The notes below the pieces were generated by a model that worked only from the letters and a program-made list of their open reading frames with translations, made no database searches and was not told the DNA's origin. Shown here one piece after another: positions 28,608-37,898 of a stretch of DNA of 64,000 bases. The DNA lies in contig JANXSN010000073.1 of assembly GCA_025352685.1 (NCBI GenBank), positions 1 to 64,000 of the forward strand. Reading direction: 5' to 3'. The position numbers and the translations under genes are program-made. Numbering within the stretch: position 1 is the stretch's first letter; each line of letters opens with the position of its first letter. Origin of the DNA: Sphingomonadales bacterium. GTDB lineage: Bacteria; Pseudomonadota; Alphaproteobacteria; Sphingomonadales; Sphingomonadaceae.

Positions 28608-28665
28608 TGTTCGGGTGTCGTCGGCGGGACTTGACCCGACGTCAGAGGCGCCGCTTAACGGGCAT

Positions 28666-28983
28666 GTGAGTGATACCCTTGAAACCCTTGCTGCAACCAT
28701 TGCCGCCCGGCGTGGGGACGACCCGACGTCATCCTATGTCGCCAAATTGATTGCCGCGGGCGCGCCGTTTGCGGCTCGTAAGCTGGGCGAGGAAGCGGTC
28801 GAAACAATCGTGGCAGCGCTCTCGGGCAATGCAGACGCGCTTACGTCGGAGGCTGCCGACTTGGTGTTCCACTTGCTCGTCCTGCTCGAAACGCGAGGCG
28901 TGCCGTTTGCTGGGGTACTTGGCGAGCTCGATCGTCGCGCGGGTGTGTCGGGCATCGCCGAGAAAGCAGGACGGGAAGCCTGA
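28666..28983 (+). CDS. hisE: Phosphoribosyl-ATP pyrophosphatase
   Basis: The 105-residue all-helical enzyme has SYVAKLIAAGAPFAARKLGEEAVETIVAA and EAADLVFHLLVLLETRG, the MazG-like metal site (EExxE and EAADL). It hydrolyses PR-ATP in the second step of histidine synthesis. It is the stand-alone form, not fused to HisI. The start is GTG at 28666; the track start would add 34 residues that overlap the exported-protein gene. Confidence 0.93.
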   Translation: MSDTLETLAATIAARRGDDPTSSYVAKLIAAGAPFAARKLGEEAVETIVAALSGNADALTSEAADLVFHLLVLLETRGVPFAGVLGELDRRAGVSGIAEKAGREA

Positions 28984-28984
28984 C

Positions 28985-29362
28985 ATGCCGATCGACGCGA
29001 CTGCGCCTTATGACGACCAGAATGTCTTTGCCAAGATCCTGCGGGGCGAGATTCCCAACAGGACCGTATACGAGGACGAGTTTGCGCTCGCTTTCCACGA
29101 TATCGCTCCGCAGGCGCCGATCCATATCCTGGTGATCCCCAAAGGACCCTATGTGTCCTGGAACGACTTCACCGCCATGGCTGCGGATTCCGAAATTGCC
29201 GGCTATGTTCGTGCTGTAGGTCACGTCGCGCGCACCCAGGGACTGGTCGAACCCGGGTATCGCCTCCTCTCGAATATCGGACAGCATGGTCACCAGGAAG
29301 TGCCGCACCTCCATGTCCATATTTTCGGTGGGCAGCAGTTCGGTGCGTTGTTGGCCCGATAG
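28985..29362 (+). CDS. HIT-family (HINT-like) nucleotide hydrolase
   Basis: The 125-residue protein has the histidine triad VPHLHVHIFGG, and FAKILRGEIPNRTVYEDE and HDIAPQAPIHILVIPK of the HINT branch. It hydrolyses AMP-amine or similar bonds. Start is the ATG a few nt after the hisE stop; the track ORF begins far upstream in the hisE region. HIT genes are often found beside hisE in alphaproteobacteria by my recollection. Confidence 0.94.
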   Translation: MPIDATAPYDDQNVFAKILRGEIPNRTVYEDEFALAFHDIAPQAPIHILVIPKGPYVSWNDFTAMAADSEIAGYVRAVGHVARTQGLVEPGYRLLSNIGQHGHQEVPHLHVHIFGGQQFGALLAR

Positions 29363-29447
29363 GCGCTTGCACCGCCTCGAATTGCGGTTAGGCTCCCGGC
29401 CTTCACGTAATTCTGCCGCAAAAGATTGGCGGCAAAGGGGATATTAG

Positions 29448-31019
29448 ATGGCAACTCGTCCGAAACCGGACTTTTTTTCGCGTATGTGGGGCCGCAAGAC
29501 AGTTGAGCAGGTTCAGCGCGAAACACAAAAGAGCGAGCTCAAGCGCACGCTGGGATCGTGGAACCTGGTGTTCCTGGGGATCGGGTGCATCATCGGTGCA
29601 GGCATCTTCGTTCGTACCGGGAGCGCGGCGTCGTTGCATGCAGGACCTGCCGTCCTCATTTCGTTCCTGATCGCTGGTTTCGTCTGCGCGCTGGCCGGCC
29701 TGTGCTATGCCGAATTGTCTTCGACCCTGCCCGTGTCGGGTTCCGCTTATACCTATAGTTACACGACGATCGGCGAGTTTGCGGCGTGGATCATGGGCGC
29801 GCTGCTGCTGCTCGAATACGGCTTGGCCGCATCCGTAGTCGCCGTTGGCTGGGCGGGATATGTGGTGAGCTTGCTGGGTGATTTCGGCCTCGTTATCCCT
29901 GTCGCGCTGACGGGCCCGACCGGCCACACGATCATGCAGAGCAACGGTAACGACCTGGTGCCAGTCCTCGTCAATGGCGCGCCGATTAGATATCTGTTCA
30001 ACCTACCCGCTTTTTTGATCTGCATGGCAATGACTGCCCTGCTTGTCGTCGGCGTCTCGGAGAGCGCGAAGGTTAACAACGTCATCGTCGCCATCAAGCT
30101 CACCGTGATCATTGCCTTCATTCTGATTTGCGGTGGCTATGTGATCGCGCATATCGACACGCTCAAATCCAATTGGGAGCCGTTCATTCCTCCAGCGACC
30201 GGCGAGGACGGAAAGTTCGGCTGGGGCGGGATCCTGCGCGCTGCGTCGATCGTGTTCTTCGCCTATATCGGTTTTGAAGCAGTTTCGACTGCCGGTCAGG
30301 AAGCCAAGGATCCCAAGAAGGACATGCCGATTGGTCTGCTGGGGAGCCTGGCAGCGTGTACGCTGATCTACATTCTCGTCTCGATCGTGATGACCCTGAT
30401 CGTTAACTACAAGACGCTGAACGTACCCGATCCCGTCGCTGTCGCAGTCGACGCGCTCGGACCGCAATGGGCATGGTTTGCAAAACTCGTAAAGGCAGGG
30501 GCTATCGTCGGCCTGACATCGGTCGTGCTCGTGCTGATGTACGGCCAAACGCGTATTTTCTACACGATGGCGCGCGACGGTCTGTTGCCGCGCGTGTTCG
30601 CGACCGTGCACCAGAAGTTCAAGACGCCGTGGATCAACACGATCATGGTTGGGCTGATCACCGCTGTTGCGGCCGCGTTCTTCGACATCAATACGCTGGG
30701 GGATATGACCTCGGTCGGCACGCTGGCAGCGTTTGCCATCGTTTGCCTGTCGGTGATCTGGCTCCGCAAAACGCACCCCAACATTCCGCGCGGTTTCAAC
30801 GTTCCGCTGTTTCCCATCTTGCCAGCGCTTGGCATTGTTTCGTGCATTGCGCTGATCTTCACCGTCGAAATGCGCGTGCTGGTCTTCTTCGGCTGGTACA
30901 CGCTGATCGCGGTCGTGTTATATTTCGTCTACGGCATTCACCACAGCCGGTTGCAACAGGACCTCGACGAAATGGATGGCCCAGAAATGGGTGAATACGT
31001 CGGACCGGTTGGAGTTTAG
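29448..31019 (+). CDS. APC-superfamily amino acid permease
   Basis: The 523-residue protein has about 12 membrane spans. GIGCIIGAGIFVRTG is the first-helix substrate loop of APC carriers, and FFAYIGFEAVSTAGQEAKDPKKDMPIG and YGQTRIFYTMARDGLLP are CAT/YfnA-type motifs. It probably imports an amino acid, perhaps basic. AAGGGGA precedes the ATG. The C-terminus is short and soluble (EMDGPEMGEYVG). Confidence 0.92.
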   Translation: MATRPKPDFFSRMWGRKTVEQVQRETQKSELKRTLGSWNLVFLGIGCIIGAGIFVRTGSAASLHAGPAVLISFLIAGFVCALAGLCYAELSSTLPVSGSAYTYSYTTIGEFAAWIMGALLLLEYGLAASVVAVGWAGYVVSLLGDFGLVIPVALTGPTGHTIMQSNGNDLVPVLVNGAPIRYLFNLPAFLICMAMTALLVVGVSESAKVNNVIVAIKLTVIIAFILICGGYVIAHIDTLKSNWEPFIPPATGEDGKFGWGGILRAASIVFFAYIGFEAVSTAGQEAKDPKKDMPIGLLGSLAACTLIYILVSIVMTLIVNYKTLNVPDPVAVAVDALGPQWAWFAKLVKAGAIVGLTSVVLVLMYGQTRIFYTMARDGLLPRVFATVHQKFKTPWINTIMVGLITAVAAAFFDINTLGDMTSVGTLAAFAIVCLSVIWLRKTHPNIPRGFNVPLFPILPALGIVSCIALIFTVEMRVLVFFGWYTLIAVVLYFVYGIHHSRLQQDLDEMDGPEMGEYVGPVGV

Positions 31020-31031
31020 TCCTGATCTACA

Positions 31032-31065
31032 GACGCCCGGTTGAGCGTTAGCTCAAACGGGCGTC
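31032..31065. terminator. Bidirectional hairpin between the permease and adenosine kinase genes
   Basis: GACGCCCGgTTGAGC pairs with GCTCAAaCGGGCGTC around a GTTA loop, a 14-bp stem with one mismatch. It lies 12 nt after the permease stop and overlaps the last codons of the kinase. No long T-run is present on either side, so it may work with Rho or as an RNA stabiliser. Confidence 0.6.
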
Positions 31066-32040
31066 GACCAATAACCTCAGGTCCATTTCCGGGCGCGGAC
31101 CATAGTGCGAGATCACTTCGGCGGCACAGATCGCCCCCATCGTCAGACTGTCGTGAAGGGTGCGACCCTCGGCCTGACCGGCGAGGAAACCGGCGGCGAA
31201 CAGGTCGCCAGCTCCAGTCGTATCGACGACCTTGTCGACAGGTTCTGCAGGAACGCGTGCGTGGTTGCCGCTCGAATGGGCTTCGGCACCGTTGGCGCCG
31301 TGGGTTACAACCAGCGTAGCTACTTTCACCGACAGCGCCGTAACAGCGCCGGCGACGTCGTCGGTCCCCATCAGTGCGTGAACCTCGCTGTCGTTGGCGA
31401 ACAAGATGTCGATCAGCCCGTCGTCGATCAATTTACGGAAATCGTCGCCGTGCCGCGCAATGCAAAAGGCGTCGGACAGCGTGAAGGCGACTTTACGACC
31501 CGCCTGGCGAGCGATCTCGATCGCAGTGCGCATTGCGGCACGCGGCTCTTGGGGATCCCATAAATAGCCCTCGAGATAGAGAATCGAGCTCTCGGCGATC
31601 AGATTTCGGTCGATCGCTGCAGCGGGCAAGAACTGCGATGCGCCTAAAAATGTGTTCATCGTGCGCTGGCCATCCGGTGTCACAAGGATCAGGCAGCGGG
31701 CTGTCGGCGGCTCGGCGTGGCGCGTGGGTGTTCGGAAATCGACGCCGATGGCGCGGATGTCATGCGCGAACACGTCTCCGAGCTGATCGTTGGCTACCTG
31801 TCCGATAAACGCGCATCTGCGACCGAGCGCAGCCATGCCAGCGATGGTATTGGCTGCTGACCCGCCAGAAACTTCGCGTCCTGGACCCATCCTTGCATAG
31901 AGCTCGCTGGCCCGATCGGTGTCGATCAGCTGCATCGACCCGCGCGATAGGCGCTCTGCAACGATGAAGTCGTCTGTGGCGCTGGCGATCACGTCGACAA
32001 TGGCATTGCCGATGGCGACGACGTCATAAGTGGCAGTCAT
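31048..32040 (-). CDS. PfkB-family adenosine kinase
   Basis: The 330-residue protein has the PfkB motifs GGSAANTIAGMAALG and the C-terminal anion hole DTTGAGDLFAAGFLAG. The N-terminus YDVVAIGNAIVDVIA and MQLIDTDRASELY match adenosine-kinase-like members. It phosphorylates adenosine or a related nucleoside. The ATG at 32040 is chosen because it gives the typical strand-1 start. A nucleoside transporter is nearby at 35.9 kb. Confidence 0.9.
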   Translation of the reverse strand: MTATYDVVAIGNAIVDVIASATDDFIVAERLSRGSMQLIDTDRASELYARMGPGREVSGGSAANTIAGMAALGRRCAFIGQVANDQLGDVFAHDIRAIGVDFRTPTRHAEPPTARCLILVTPDGQRTMNTFLGASQFLPAAAIDRNLIAESSILYLEGYLWDPQEPRAAMRTAIEIARQAGRKVAFTLSDAFCIARHGDDFRKLIDDGLIDILFANDSEVHALMGTDDVAGAVTALSVKVATLVVTHGANGAEAHSSGNHARVPAEPVDKVVDTTGAGDLFAAGFLAGQAEGRTLHDSLTMGAICAAEVISHYGPRPEMDLRLLVDARLS

Positions 32041-32177
32041 TCCGGTCCTCGTTGTCTTCAATCCTGGCCGGGCTCGTAAAAGAACCGTCACGCCTACCTT
32101 GTGGAGGCTGTGCCCTTTACTTCGCTGGGCGCAAAGGGGAAGGGCAGCGCTTAGATAGCTTCAGTCAAGCGGTGATC

Positions 32178-32555
32178 ATGATACGCAATCTTCTTGCTGC
32201 GAGCCTTGCTTTGACGCTCGGGGCATGCGCCACAGCTATCGCGACTCCGCCGCGTCCCGATGCATTCACACGTAGCCCGCCGATGATAAAGAACGGCCTC
32301 GACCGTGTGCTGGGGCAAACGGCGCGGGGGCTCGTCGCGCTGTTTGGCGAGGCCGACCAGGACGTGCGCGAAGCCGAAGGCGCACGGCGACTGCAATTTG
32401 TGGGCCCGATATGCATCCTTGACGCTTATCTCTATTCACCGCGAACGGGTGCCGAGGGCGAGGCCACTTATGTCGATGCACGCCAGCCTGATGGGAGAGA
32501 CATCGATCGGGCGAGCTGCGTCGCGGCGCTTACTCGGCGCAAAGAGGCCCGGTAA
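32178..32555 (+). CDS. Lipoprotein of unknown function
   Basis: The 125-residue protein has a lipoprotein signal [17 protein letters not shown] with Cys17 as lipid anchor. The mature part includes [43 protein letters not shown], which resembles an SmpA/OmlA-like small domain; this is a weak guess. The 3' end overlaps the end of queG by 26 nt, convergent. Confidence 0.75.
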   Translation: MIRNLLAASLALTLGACATAIATPPRPDAFTRSPPMIKNGLDRVLGQTARGLVALFGEADQDVREAEGARRLQFVGPICILDAYLYSPRTGAEGEATYVDARQPDGRDIDRASCVAALTRRKEAR

Positions 32556-33585
32556 GCTGCGCGAGCGCCCAGGTCGCGGCCTCCGCGACAATCTCGCTGT
32601 CGGCGCGGGCCAGGCGCTCGAGGGCCGGGATCAGCCGAACATCGGCGCTGTTACCCGCGGCGATGCACGCATTCCTGACCATTCTGTCGCGACCAATGCG
32701 CTTGATCGGCGAGCCGGCGAAAACGGCACGAAACGCGGCATCGTCGAGCGCAAGAAGGTCGGCGAGTTCAGGCGCTGCAAGTTCGGCACGTGCCACGAAA
32801 GCCGTATTCGCTCGGGCGGACGCAGCAAATTTGTTCCATGGGCATACCGCGAGACAATCGTCGCAGCCATAGATGCGATTCCCAATCGCGCGGCGGAACT
32901 CGATCGGGATCGATCCCTTGTGTTCGATCGTCAGGTACGAAATGCACCGCCGTGCGTCGAGCTTGTAGGGCGCCGGAAAGGCATCGGTAGGGCAGGCGCG
33001 CTGGCAGGCATCGCAGCTGCCGCAGCGGTCACGGTGGGGCCGGTCGGGAACGAGGTCGAGAGTCGTCATGATGCAGCCCAGGAATAGCCAGCTGCCGTGC
33101 TCGGTCGATACCAGATTGGTGTGTTTACCTTGCCAGCCAATCCCGGCGGCTGCGCCCAGCGGCTTCTCCATGACCGGGGCGGTATCGACGAACACCTTGA
33201 GCTCGCCCCCGGCGCGATCGACTAGCCAGCGGGCTAATGCCTTCAGGTTGCGCTTCACAACATCGTGATAGTCGGCACCTTGGGCATAAACCGAAATCCG
33301 GCCGATGCCCGCCGCGTCGGCCAGCCGCATCGGATCTCGGGCAGGCGCGTAGCTCATGCCGAGTGCAATCACCGACTGCGCCTGAGGCCAAAGCGCCTGG
33401 GGCGCCGCGCGTTGCCCGGCGCGCGTTTCCATCCAGTCCATCGTGCCGTGTTGGCCCGCCTCCAGCCAGTTGCCCAGCGCCACGCGCCCGTCGTGAGCAT
33501 CGGCACGCGCGATCCCGCATGAGGAAAAGCCCAGCTGTGCGGCGTGTGCCTTTAGTGCTTTGGTGAGGGATTGGTCGCTAAACAC
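32530..33585 (-). CDS. queG: Epoxyqueuosine reductase
   Basis: The 351-residue cobalamin/Fe-S enzyme has the two-cluster ferredoxin motif [16 protein letters not shown] and [14 protein letters not shown], and the DUF1730 N-terminus ([11 protein letters not shown]). It reduces epoxyqueuosine to queuosine in tRNA. HEAT-like C-terminal helices follow. A queuosine-precursor transporter gene lies 4 kb downstream. Confidence 0.95.
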   Translation of the reverse strand: MFSDQSLTKALKAHAAQLGFSSCGIARADAHDGRVALGNWLEAGQHGTMDWMETRAGQRAAPQALWPQAQSVIALGMSYAPARDPMRLADAAGIGRISVYAQGADYHDVVKRNLKALARWLVDRAGGELKVFVDTAPVMEKPLGAAAGIGWQGKHTNLVSTEHGSWLFLGCIMTTLDLVPDRPHRDRCGSCDACQRACPTDAFPAPYKLDARRCISYLTIEHKGSIPIEFRRAIGNRIYGCDDCLAVCPWNKFAASARANTAFVARAELAAPELADLLALDDAAFRAVFAGSPIKRIGRDRMVRNACIAAGNSADVRLIPALERLARADSEIVAEAATWALAQLTGPLCAE

Positions 33586-33665
33586 GGATCAACGCTTAGC
33601 GGCTTTGCGACGAGGGAAAAACAGTGCTTCGACAAAACTGGCAAGCTGCGTCTATGGAGCTCACC

Positions 33666-34610
33666 ATGTCCCCCCCGCCCGCCATCGAAGCCTTTGGTCT
33701 CGTCAAAACATTTGGTACCACCCGCGCGGTCGACGGGATCGACCTTTGCGTGCCGGCGGGCAGCATATTTGGCGTGCTCGGCCCCAATGGAGCGGGTAAG
33801 ACGACGACCCTGCGCATGCTGCTCGGCATCATAGACCCCGACGAAGGGCATCGGCATGTGCTGGGGTATGAGCGCCCGCTCGAAGCGGCACCGTTGGTGG
33901 GTTACTTGCCCGAGGAGCGCGGACTATATCCGTCAATGACTGCACGCGAGGCCATCGCATTTATGGGGGCTCTGCGCGGTTTGCCGCTTGCCGAGGGGCG
34001 CCGCCGCGCGGATGCGTTGCTTGAAGAACACATGCTCGGGCATGCCGCCAAGAAAACCGTGCGCACCTTGTCAAAGGGGATGGCGCAAACCGTGCAATTG
34101 CTCGGCACGCTTATTCACAAGCCTAGGGTCATCGTGCTCGATGAACCATTTTCAGGACTCGATGCCCTCAATCAAGGTCGTCTCGAAACATTGATCCGAG
34201 CGCAGGCTGCCGCGGGCGCGACCATCGTATTTTCAACGCACGTCATCGCCCATGCCGAGCGACTGTGCGAGCGGATTGCGATCATTGCCGGCGGCAAGGT
34301 CCGCTTCGAGGGCGCGGTTGACGAGGCGCGGAATCGCCTGCGCCCTGTCGTCCGCCTGCGGACGCGTGCGAGCGACGGCCCTTGGCGGGTGGCACTCCCC
34401 GCCGATGCAGGCCAATTGGGCAACGACTGGCGCTTTGAACTGCCGCACTCGGGAATCGAACCCCTGTTGAAAGCGTTGATCGATGGCAATGCCGGGATCG
34501 ACAGCTTGTCGATCGAACGTCCAGGGCTCCATGACGCCTTTGTCTCGATCGCGGGCGCTGAGGCCGCCGCTGCGCTCGACCAACCGACCGCCAAGGAGGC
34601 ACTGCTGTGA
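33666..34610 (+). CDS. ABC exporter ATP-binding protein (NatA-like)
   Basis: The 314-residue ATPase has Walker A LGPNGAGKTTT, signature LSKGMAQTVQ, Walker B VIVLDEPFSG and the H-loop STHVIAHAE. A C-terminal DUF4162-type region follows. The start at 33666 is chosen because GGAG in ATGGAGCTC lies before it. Its stop overlaps the permease GTG. Confidence 0.91.
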   Translation: MSPPPAIEAFGLVKTFGTTRAVDGIDLCVPAGSIFGVLGPNGAGKTTTLRMLLGIIDPDEGHRHVLGYERPLEAAPLVGYLPEERGLYPSMTAREAIAFMGALRGLPLAEGRRRADALLEEHMLGHAAKKTVRTLSKGMAQTVQLLGTLIHKPRVIVLDEPFSGLDALNQGRLETLIRAQAAAGATIVFSTHVIAHAERLCERIAIIAGGKVRFEGAVDEARNRLRPVVRLRTRASDGPWRVALPADAGQLGNDWRFELPHSGIEPLLKALIDGNAGIDSLSIERPGLHDAFVSIAGAEAAAALDQPTAKEALL

Positions 34611-35836
34611 ACCGGACCCACCGCCTGTTCAGAGCGGCGACAGTGATCGCCCGACGCGACTATGTCGCGACCGTCTGGTCGCGGTCGTTCCTGTTGTTCC
34701 TCATCGGTCCGATGATCGCAGCGCTCTTTGGCGGCGTGCTTGGCAAAGTGGGCGCGCAGACCGACGGGGTTGCGCTGCAGCCGATCCTCGTTGCGGTCGT
34801 TGATCAGCAATCCGAAGGGCCTCTCAAGGCATCTTACAAGCGCCTAAACGAGCAGATCACCGATCTGCCGGCACTGCACTTCGTGCGACCGTCGGGCGCG
34901 CCCGAGTTGCAAGCACGCGTCCTGCTCGGCGAAGCCAAGAGCAATATTGCCTTGGTGCTGACAGGCTGGCCAGCCGCATCGCATATCACCGGCCCGCGCA
35001 AACAGGTCGACTCGCTGGCGCCGACGATGCGTCTCATCATGGAAGATGCATTGACCAGCGAGGCGCTTTCGCGGTCCGGCTATGGACGCCCCAAGCTTGA
35101 TATCGGATACAGTGTTGTCGATCCTGCGGCCGGCAAGTCGTCGATCAGCCGCTATTTGTTGGCACGCAGCGCTCAAACGATCCTCTTCGTGCTGACGATC
35201 CTTCTCGCGGGCATGTTGCTGTCCAATCTCGTCGAGGAAAAGTCGAACAAGGTCATCGAAGTGCTGGCGGCGGCCGTGCCGGTCGATGCTATTTTCCTTG
35301 GAAAGTTGGTCGCAATGTTGGGCGTCTCGCTGACTGGCATCACGATTTGGGGTACGCTGATCGCGGGCGTCATCGCTTCGGCGTATCATGGGCAGCAGAT
35401 TCCTCAACCGGGTACGGGGTGGCCTGTGTTTGTGGCACTGGGTGCTGCTTATTATGTCATGAATTACATGATCCTTGGTGGGCTTTTCCTCGGCATTGGG
35501 TCGCAGGCGGCCACGGTGCGTGACGTGCAGACGCTGTCAATGCCGATCACCATGGCCCAGATTGCTATTTTTGCTGCGGGCTCGGCGGTGGTGAACGATC
35601 TTGATAAGCCAATCGGCCTGCTCGCCGCCGTCTTCCCGTTGACCTCTCCGTTGACGATGATCGCGCGTGCGGCACAGGAGAATTCGCTATGGCCCCACCT
35701 TCTCGCGCTGGTATGGCAAGGAGTATGGGTGATGTTCATCGTCCGCTTTGCCGCGCGCCGCTTCCGAACGGGCGTGCTGAAGTCTGGATCACCGCGATCA
35801 GGCTGGCGTTTCGGAAAAACGCGCGCCGTATCCTAG
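34607..35836 (+). CDS. ABC-2 type permease (NatB-like)
   Basis: The 409-residue protein has one N-terminal span, a long soluble domain, then about five C-terminal spans with LSNLVEEKSNKVIEVLAAAVPVDAIFLGKLVAMLGV, the EEKxNRxIE signature of NatB-type permeases. Together with the preceding ATPase it should form a two-protein exporter, possibly for Na+ or a drug. The start is GTG at the GTGA overlap. The stop lies inside a tandem repeat. Confidence 0.9.
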   Translation: MNRTHRLFRAATVIARRDYVATVWSRSFLLFLIGPMIAALFGGVLGKVGAQTDGVALQPILVAVVDQQSEGPLKASYKRLNEQITDLPALHFVRPSGAPELQARVLLGEAKSNIALVLTGWPAASHITGPRKQVDSLAPTMRLIMEDALTSEALSRSGYGRPKLDIGYSVVDPAAGKSSISRYLLARSAQTILFVLTILLAGMLLSNLVEEKSNKVIEVLAAAVPVDAIFLGKLVAMLGVSLTGITIWGTLIAGVIASAYHGQQIPQPGTGWPVFVALGAAYYVMNYMILGGLFLGIGSQAATVRDVQTLSMPITMAQIAIFAAGSAVVNDLDKPIGLLAAVFPLTSPLTMIARAAQENSLWPHLLALVWQGVWVMFIVRFAARRFRTGVLKSGSPRSGWRFGKTRAVS

Positions 35837-35856
35837 CCGCGCGCCGTATCCTAGCC
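35821..35856. repeat. Perfect 18-bp tandem duplication at a gene end
   Basis: GCGCGCCGTATCCTAGCC occurs twice back to back. The first copy contains the TAG stop of the ABC permease, so the gene product ends within it and the second copy is non-coding. It looks like a recent replication-slippage duplication. Confidence 0.9.
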
Positions 35857-35916
35857 GCGCCGGACTTGGACGACCTCGTGGCCGCTCTGCACGTCAAAAC
35901 GCATCTGATACACGCG

Positions 35917-37167
35917 TCAAGCCGGGATGAGTAACCCTGCGAGCGCGGCCGACATCAGGTTTGCAAGACTGCCTGCCGCCAGTGCCTTCAACCCCAGCTT
36001 GGCAATCATCGGGCGCTGGTTGGGGGCAAGGCTGCCGGTCGACGCCATTTGAATCGCAATCGACGAAAAGTTGGCGAAACCGCACAGCGCAAAAGTGATG
36101 ACCGCGACCGTGCGGGGCGACAGGTTTTTCGTCTGGCCGAGGTCGATAAACGCAACAAACTCGTTGAGCACAACCTTGGTTCCCAGCAGTCCGCCAGCCG
36201 TCGCAGTTTCGTTCGCCGGGATATTGAGCAGGTACATCAGCGGCGACAGAAGGGTGCCAAGTATCATCTGGAAACTGAGATCGGGATAACCGAACCAGCT
36301 GCCGACGGCGCCGAGCAAGCCGTTAGCGAGCGCGACCAGCGCCACGAATGCCAGGACCATTGCCGCGACTGCAACCGCGATCTTCACGCCGGTCTGCGCG
36401 CCCATCGCAGCAGCCATGATAAGGTTTGCGGGTTGTTCCTCGGGCTCGACGGGGACGACCGCCAGCCCGGCCTCACTGCCGCCAAACGGGGCCATGATAG
36501 TCGGATCGTCAGGCATGATGATCTTGGCCATCAACAACCCGCCCGGTGCCGCCATGAACGACGCCGCGAGCAGGTAGGGGAGCGACGCCGGCCCAAGCAG
36601 CGCGGCATAGGCGGCCAGGATTGTACCGGCGACACCGGCCATGCCCACCGACATCACGGTGAACAACTGCGACGGGGCAAGGCTGGCGAGATAGGGGCGG
36701 ATGACCAACGGCGACTCGCTTTGCCCGACGAAGATATTCGCAGCAGCGCACAGCGCTTCGACACGCGAAACGCCGACAAGCCTTTCGATGCCGCCACCGA
36801 CCCAGCGAATGACAAACTGCATGATGCCGAGATGATAGAGGACCGCGACCAGGGACGCGAAAAATACAATGACCGGCAACGCTGAAAACGCGAACGCATT
36901 GCCAAAATTCGGGTCTGTCGCGAGGTTGCCAAAGATCAGTCGCGTGCCTGCGTTCGCGTAGCCGAGCAGCGCACTGACGCCGGTTGCCAGCCCTTCGATC
37001 GCTGCCTTGCCGGCGGGGACATAAAGCACCAGGACAGCAAGCGTTGCCTGCAGCCCGAACGCTGCGCTCACGACGCGCAGTCGAATCGCGCGGCGATTGG
37101 ATGACAGCAGGACTGCGATCGCGAGAATGATCATGATGCCCGCGACGCCAATCAGGATTCTTTGCAC
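35917..37167 (-). CDS. NupC/CNT-family nucleoside transporter
   Basis: The 416-residue protein has the CNT signatures VGQSESPLVIRPYLA, NIPANETATAGGLLGTKVVLNEFVAF and LCGFANFSSIAIQM. It is a proton- or sodium-coupled nucleoside importer. The GTG at 37167 with GGGGGT before it gives a normal N-terminus starting in the first span; the track's 62 extra residues are Arg-rich non-membrane sequence. It is divergent from the YhhQ gene. Confidence 0.92.
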   Translation of the reverse strand: MQRILIGVAGIMIILAIAVLLSSNRRAIRLRVVSAAFGLQATLAVLVLYVPAGKAAIEGLATGVSALLGYANAGTRLIFGNLATDPNFGNAFAFSALPVIVFFASLVAVLYHLGIMQFVIRWVGGGIERLVGVSRVEALCAAANIFVGQSESPLVIRPYLASLAPSQLFTVMSVGMAGVAGTILAAYAALLGPASLPYLLAASFMAAPGGLLMAKIIMPDDPTIMAPFGGSEAGLAVVPVEPEEQPANLIMAAAMGAQTGVKIAVAVAAMVLAFVALVALANGLLGAVGSWFGYPDLSFQMILGTLLSPLMYLLNIPANETATAGGLLGTKVVLNEFVAFIDLGQTKNLSPRTVAVITFALCGFANFSSIAIQMASTGSLAPNQRPMIAKLGLKALAAGSLANLMSAALAGLLIPA

Positions 37168-37235
37168 ATAACCCCCAGGTTCGTTGGATGCACGATGCGG
37201 TTGCGTTGCGGGCAAAAGCAAGTAGCAACCGGCCG

Positions 37236-37898
37236 ATGGACGCCGCCACCGCTTTAAAGCCACCCAAGGTCGCTGGCGGCATTCCGCGATCGCTGTTGGT
37301 CCTTGCAATCTTTTATGGCGGGATGGTGCCGCTCGGCGGTTTTCTCGGAGCAAAGCAGGTGGCCTTCGGGCCGCTGGCGGTTGAGGCGGGGATTTTCCCT
37401 TTCCTGACGCTGATCGCGGTGTCGAGCGCCGTGGCGCAACTCCATGGGAAGGCCGTAGCCAACCGCCTTGTTGCTTACGGGTTCGTGCCGTTGCTCATGG
37501 CCATCGCCTTGGCTTTTTTTGTCCTGCAGCTGCCGACCGATCCGGGCATGTACCCACCAGCAAAGAAGGCGTTCCCGATTATCATCGGGCAGAGCGGTCG
37601 GATGATGGCAGCCGGCGTGCTTGCTTATGGCGTCTCGGTTTCGCTCAATGTCTGGATTTTCGCGCGGCTTGGGGACGCGAACGGGCGGTTCGCCGAAGCC
37701 CGCGGTATTGTCGCCGCAGTTCTTTCGCAGATCGTCGATACGTTGATCTTCATCACTGTCTCATTTTATGGCGTACGCCCGATCTGGGATCTGATGTTGG
37801 GACAAATGCTGGCCAAGATCGTGTTGTCGGCGCTGGTCGTTCCCCTCGTAATCGCGCTGGTCGTCAGCGTCGGCCGCAAACTGGATTCTGCTTCATGA
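37236..37898 (+). CDS. yhhQ: Queuosine precursor transporter (YhhQ/VUT family)
   Basis: The 220-residue membrane protein has about six spans and [35 protein letters not shown] and [11 protein letters not shown], typical of the vitamin-uptake/QPTR family. It imports queuine or preQ precursors. The ATG at 37236 gives a short polar N-terminus. Its stop overlaps the argB ATG. Confidence 0.88.
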   Translation: MDAATALKPPKVAGGIPRSLLVLAIFYGGMVPLGGFLGAKQVAFGPLAVEAGIFPFLTLIAVSSAVAQLHGKAVANRLVAYGFVPLLMAIALAFFVLQLPTDPGMYPPAKKAFPIIIGQSGRMMAAGVLAYGVSVSLNVWIFARLGDANGRFAEARGIVAAVLSQIVDTLIFITVSFYGVRPIWDLMLGQMLAKIVLSALVVPLVIALVVSVGRKLDSAS

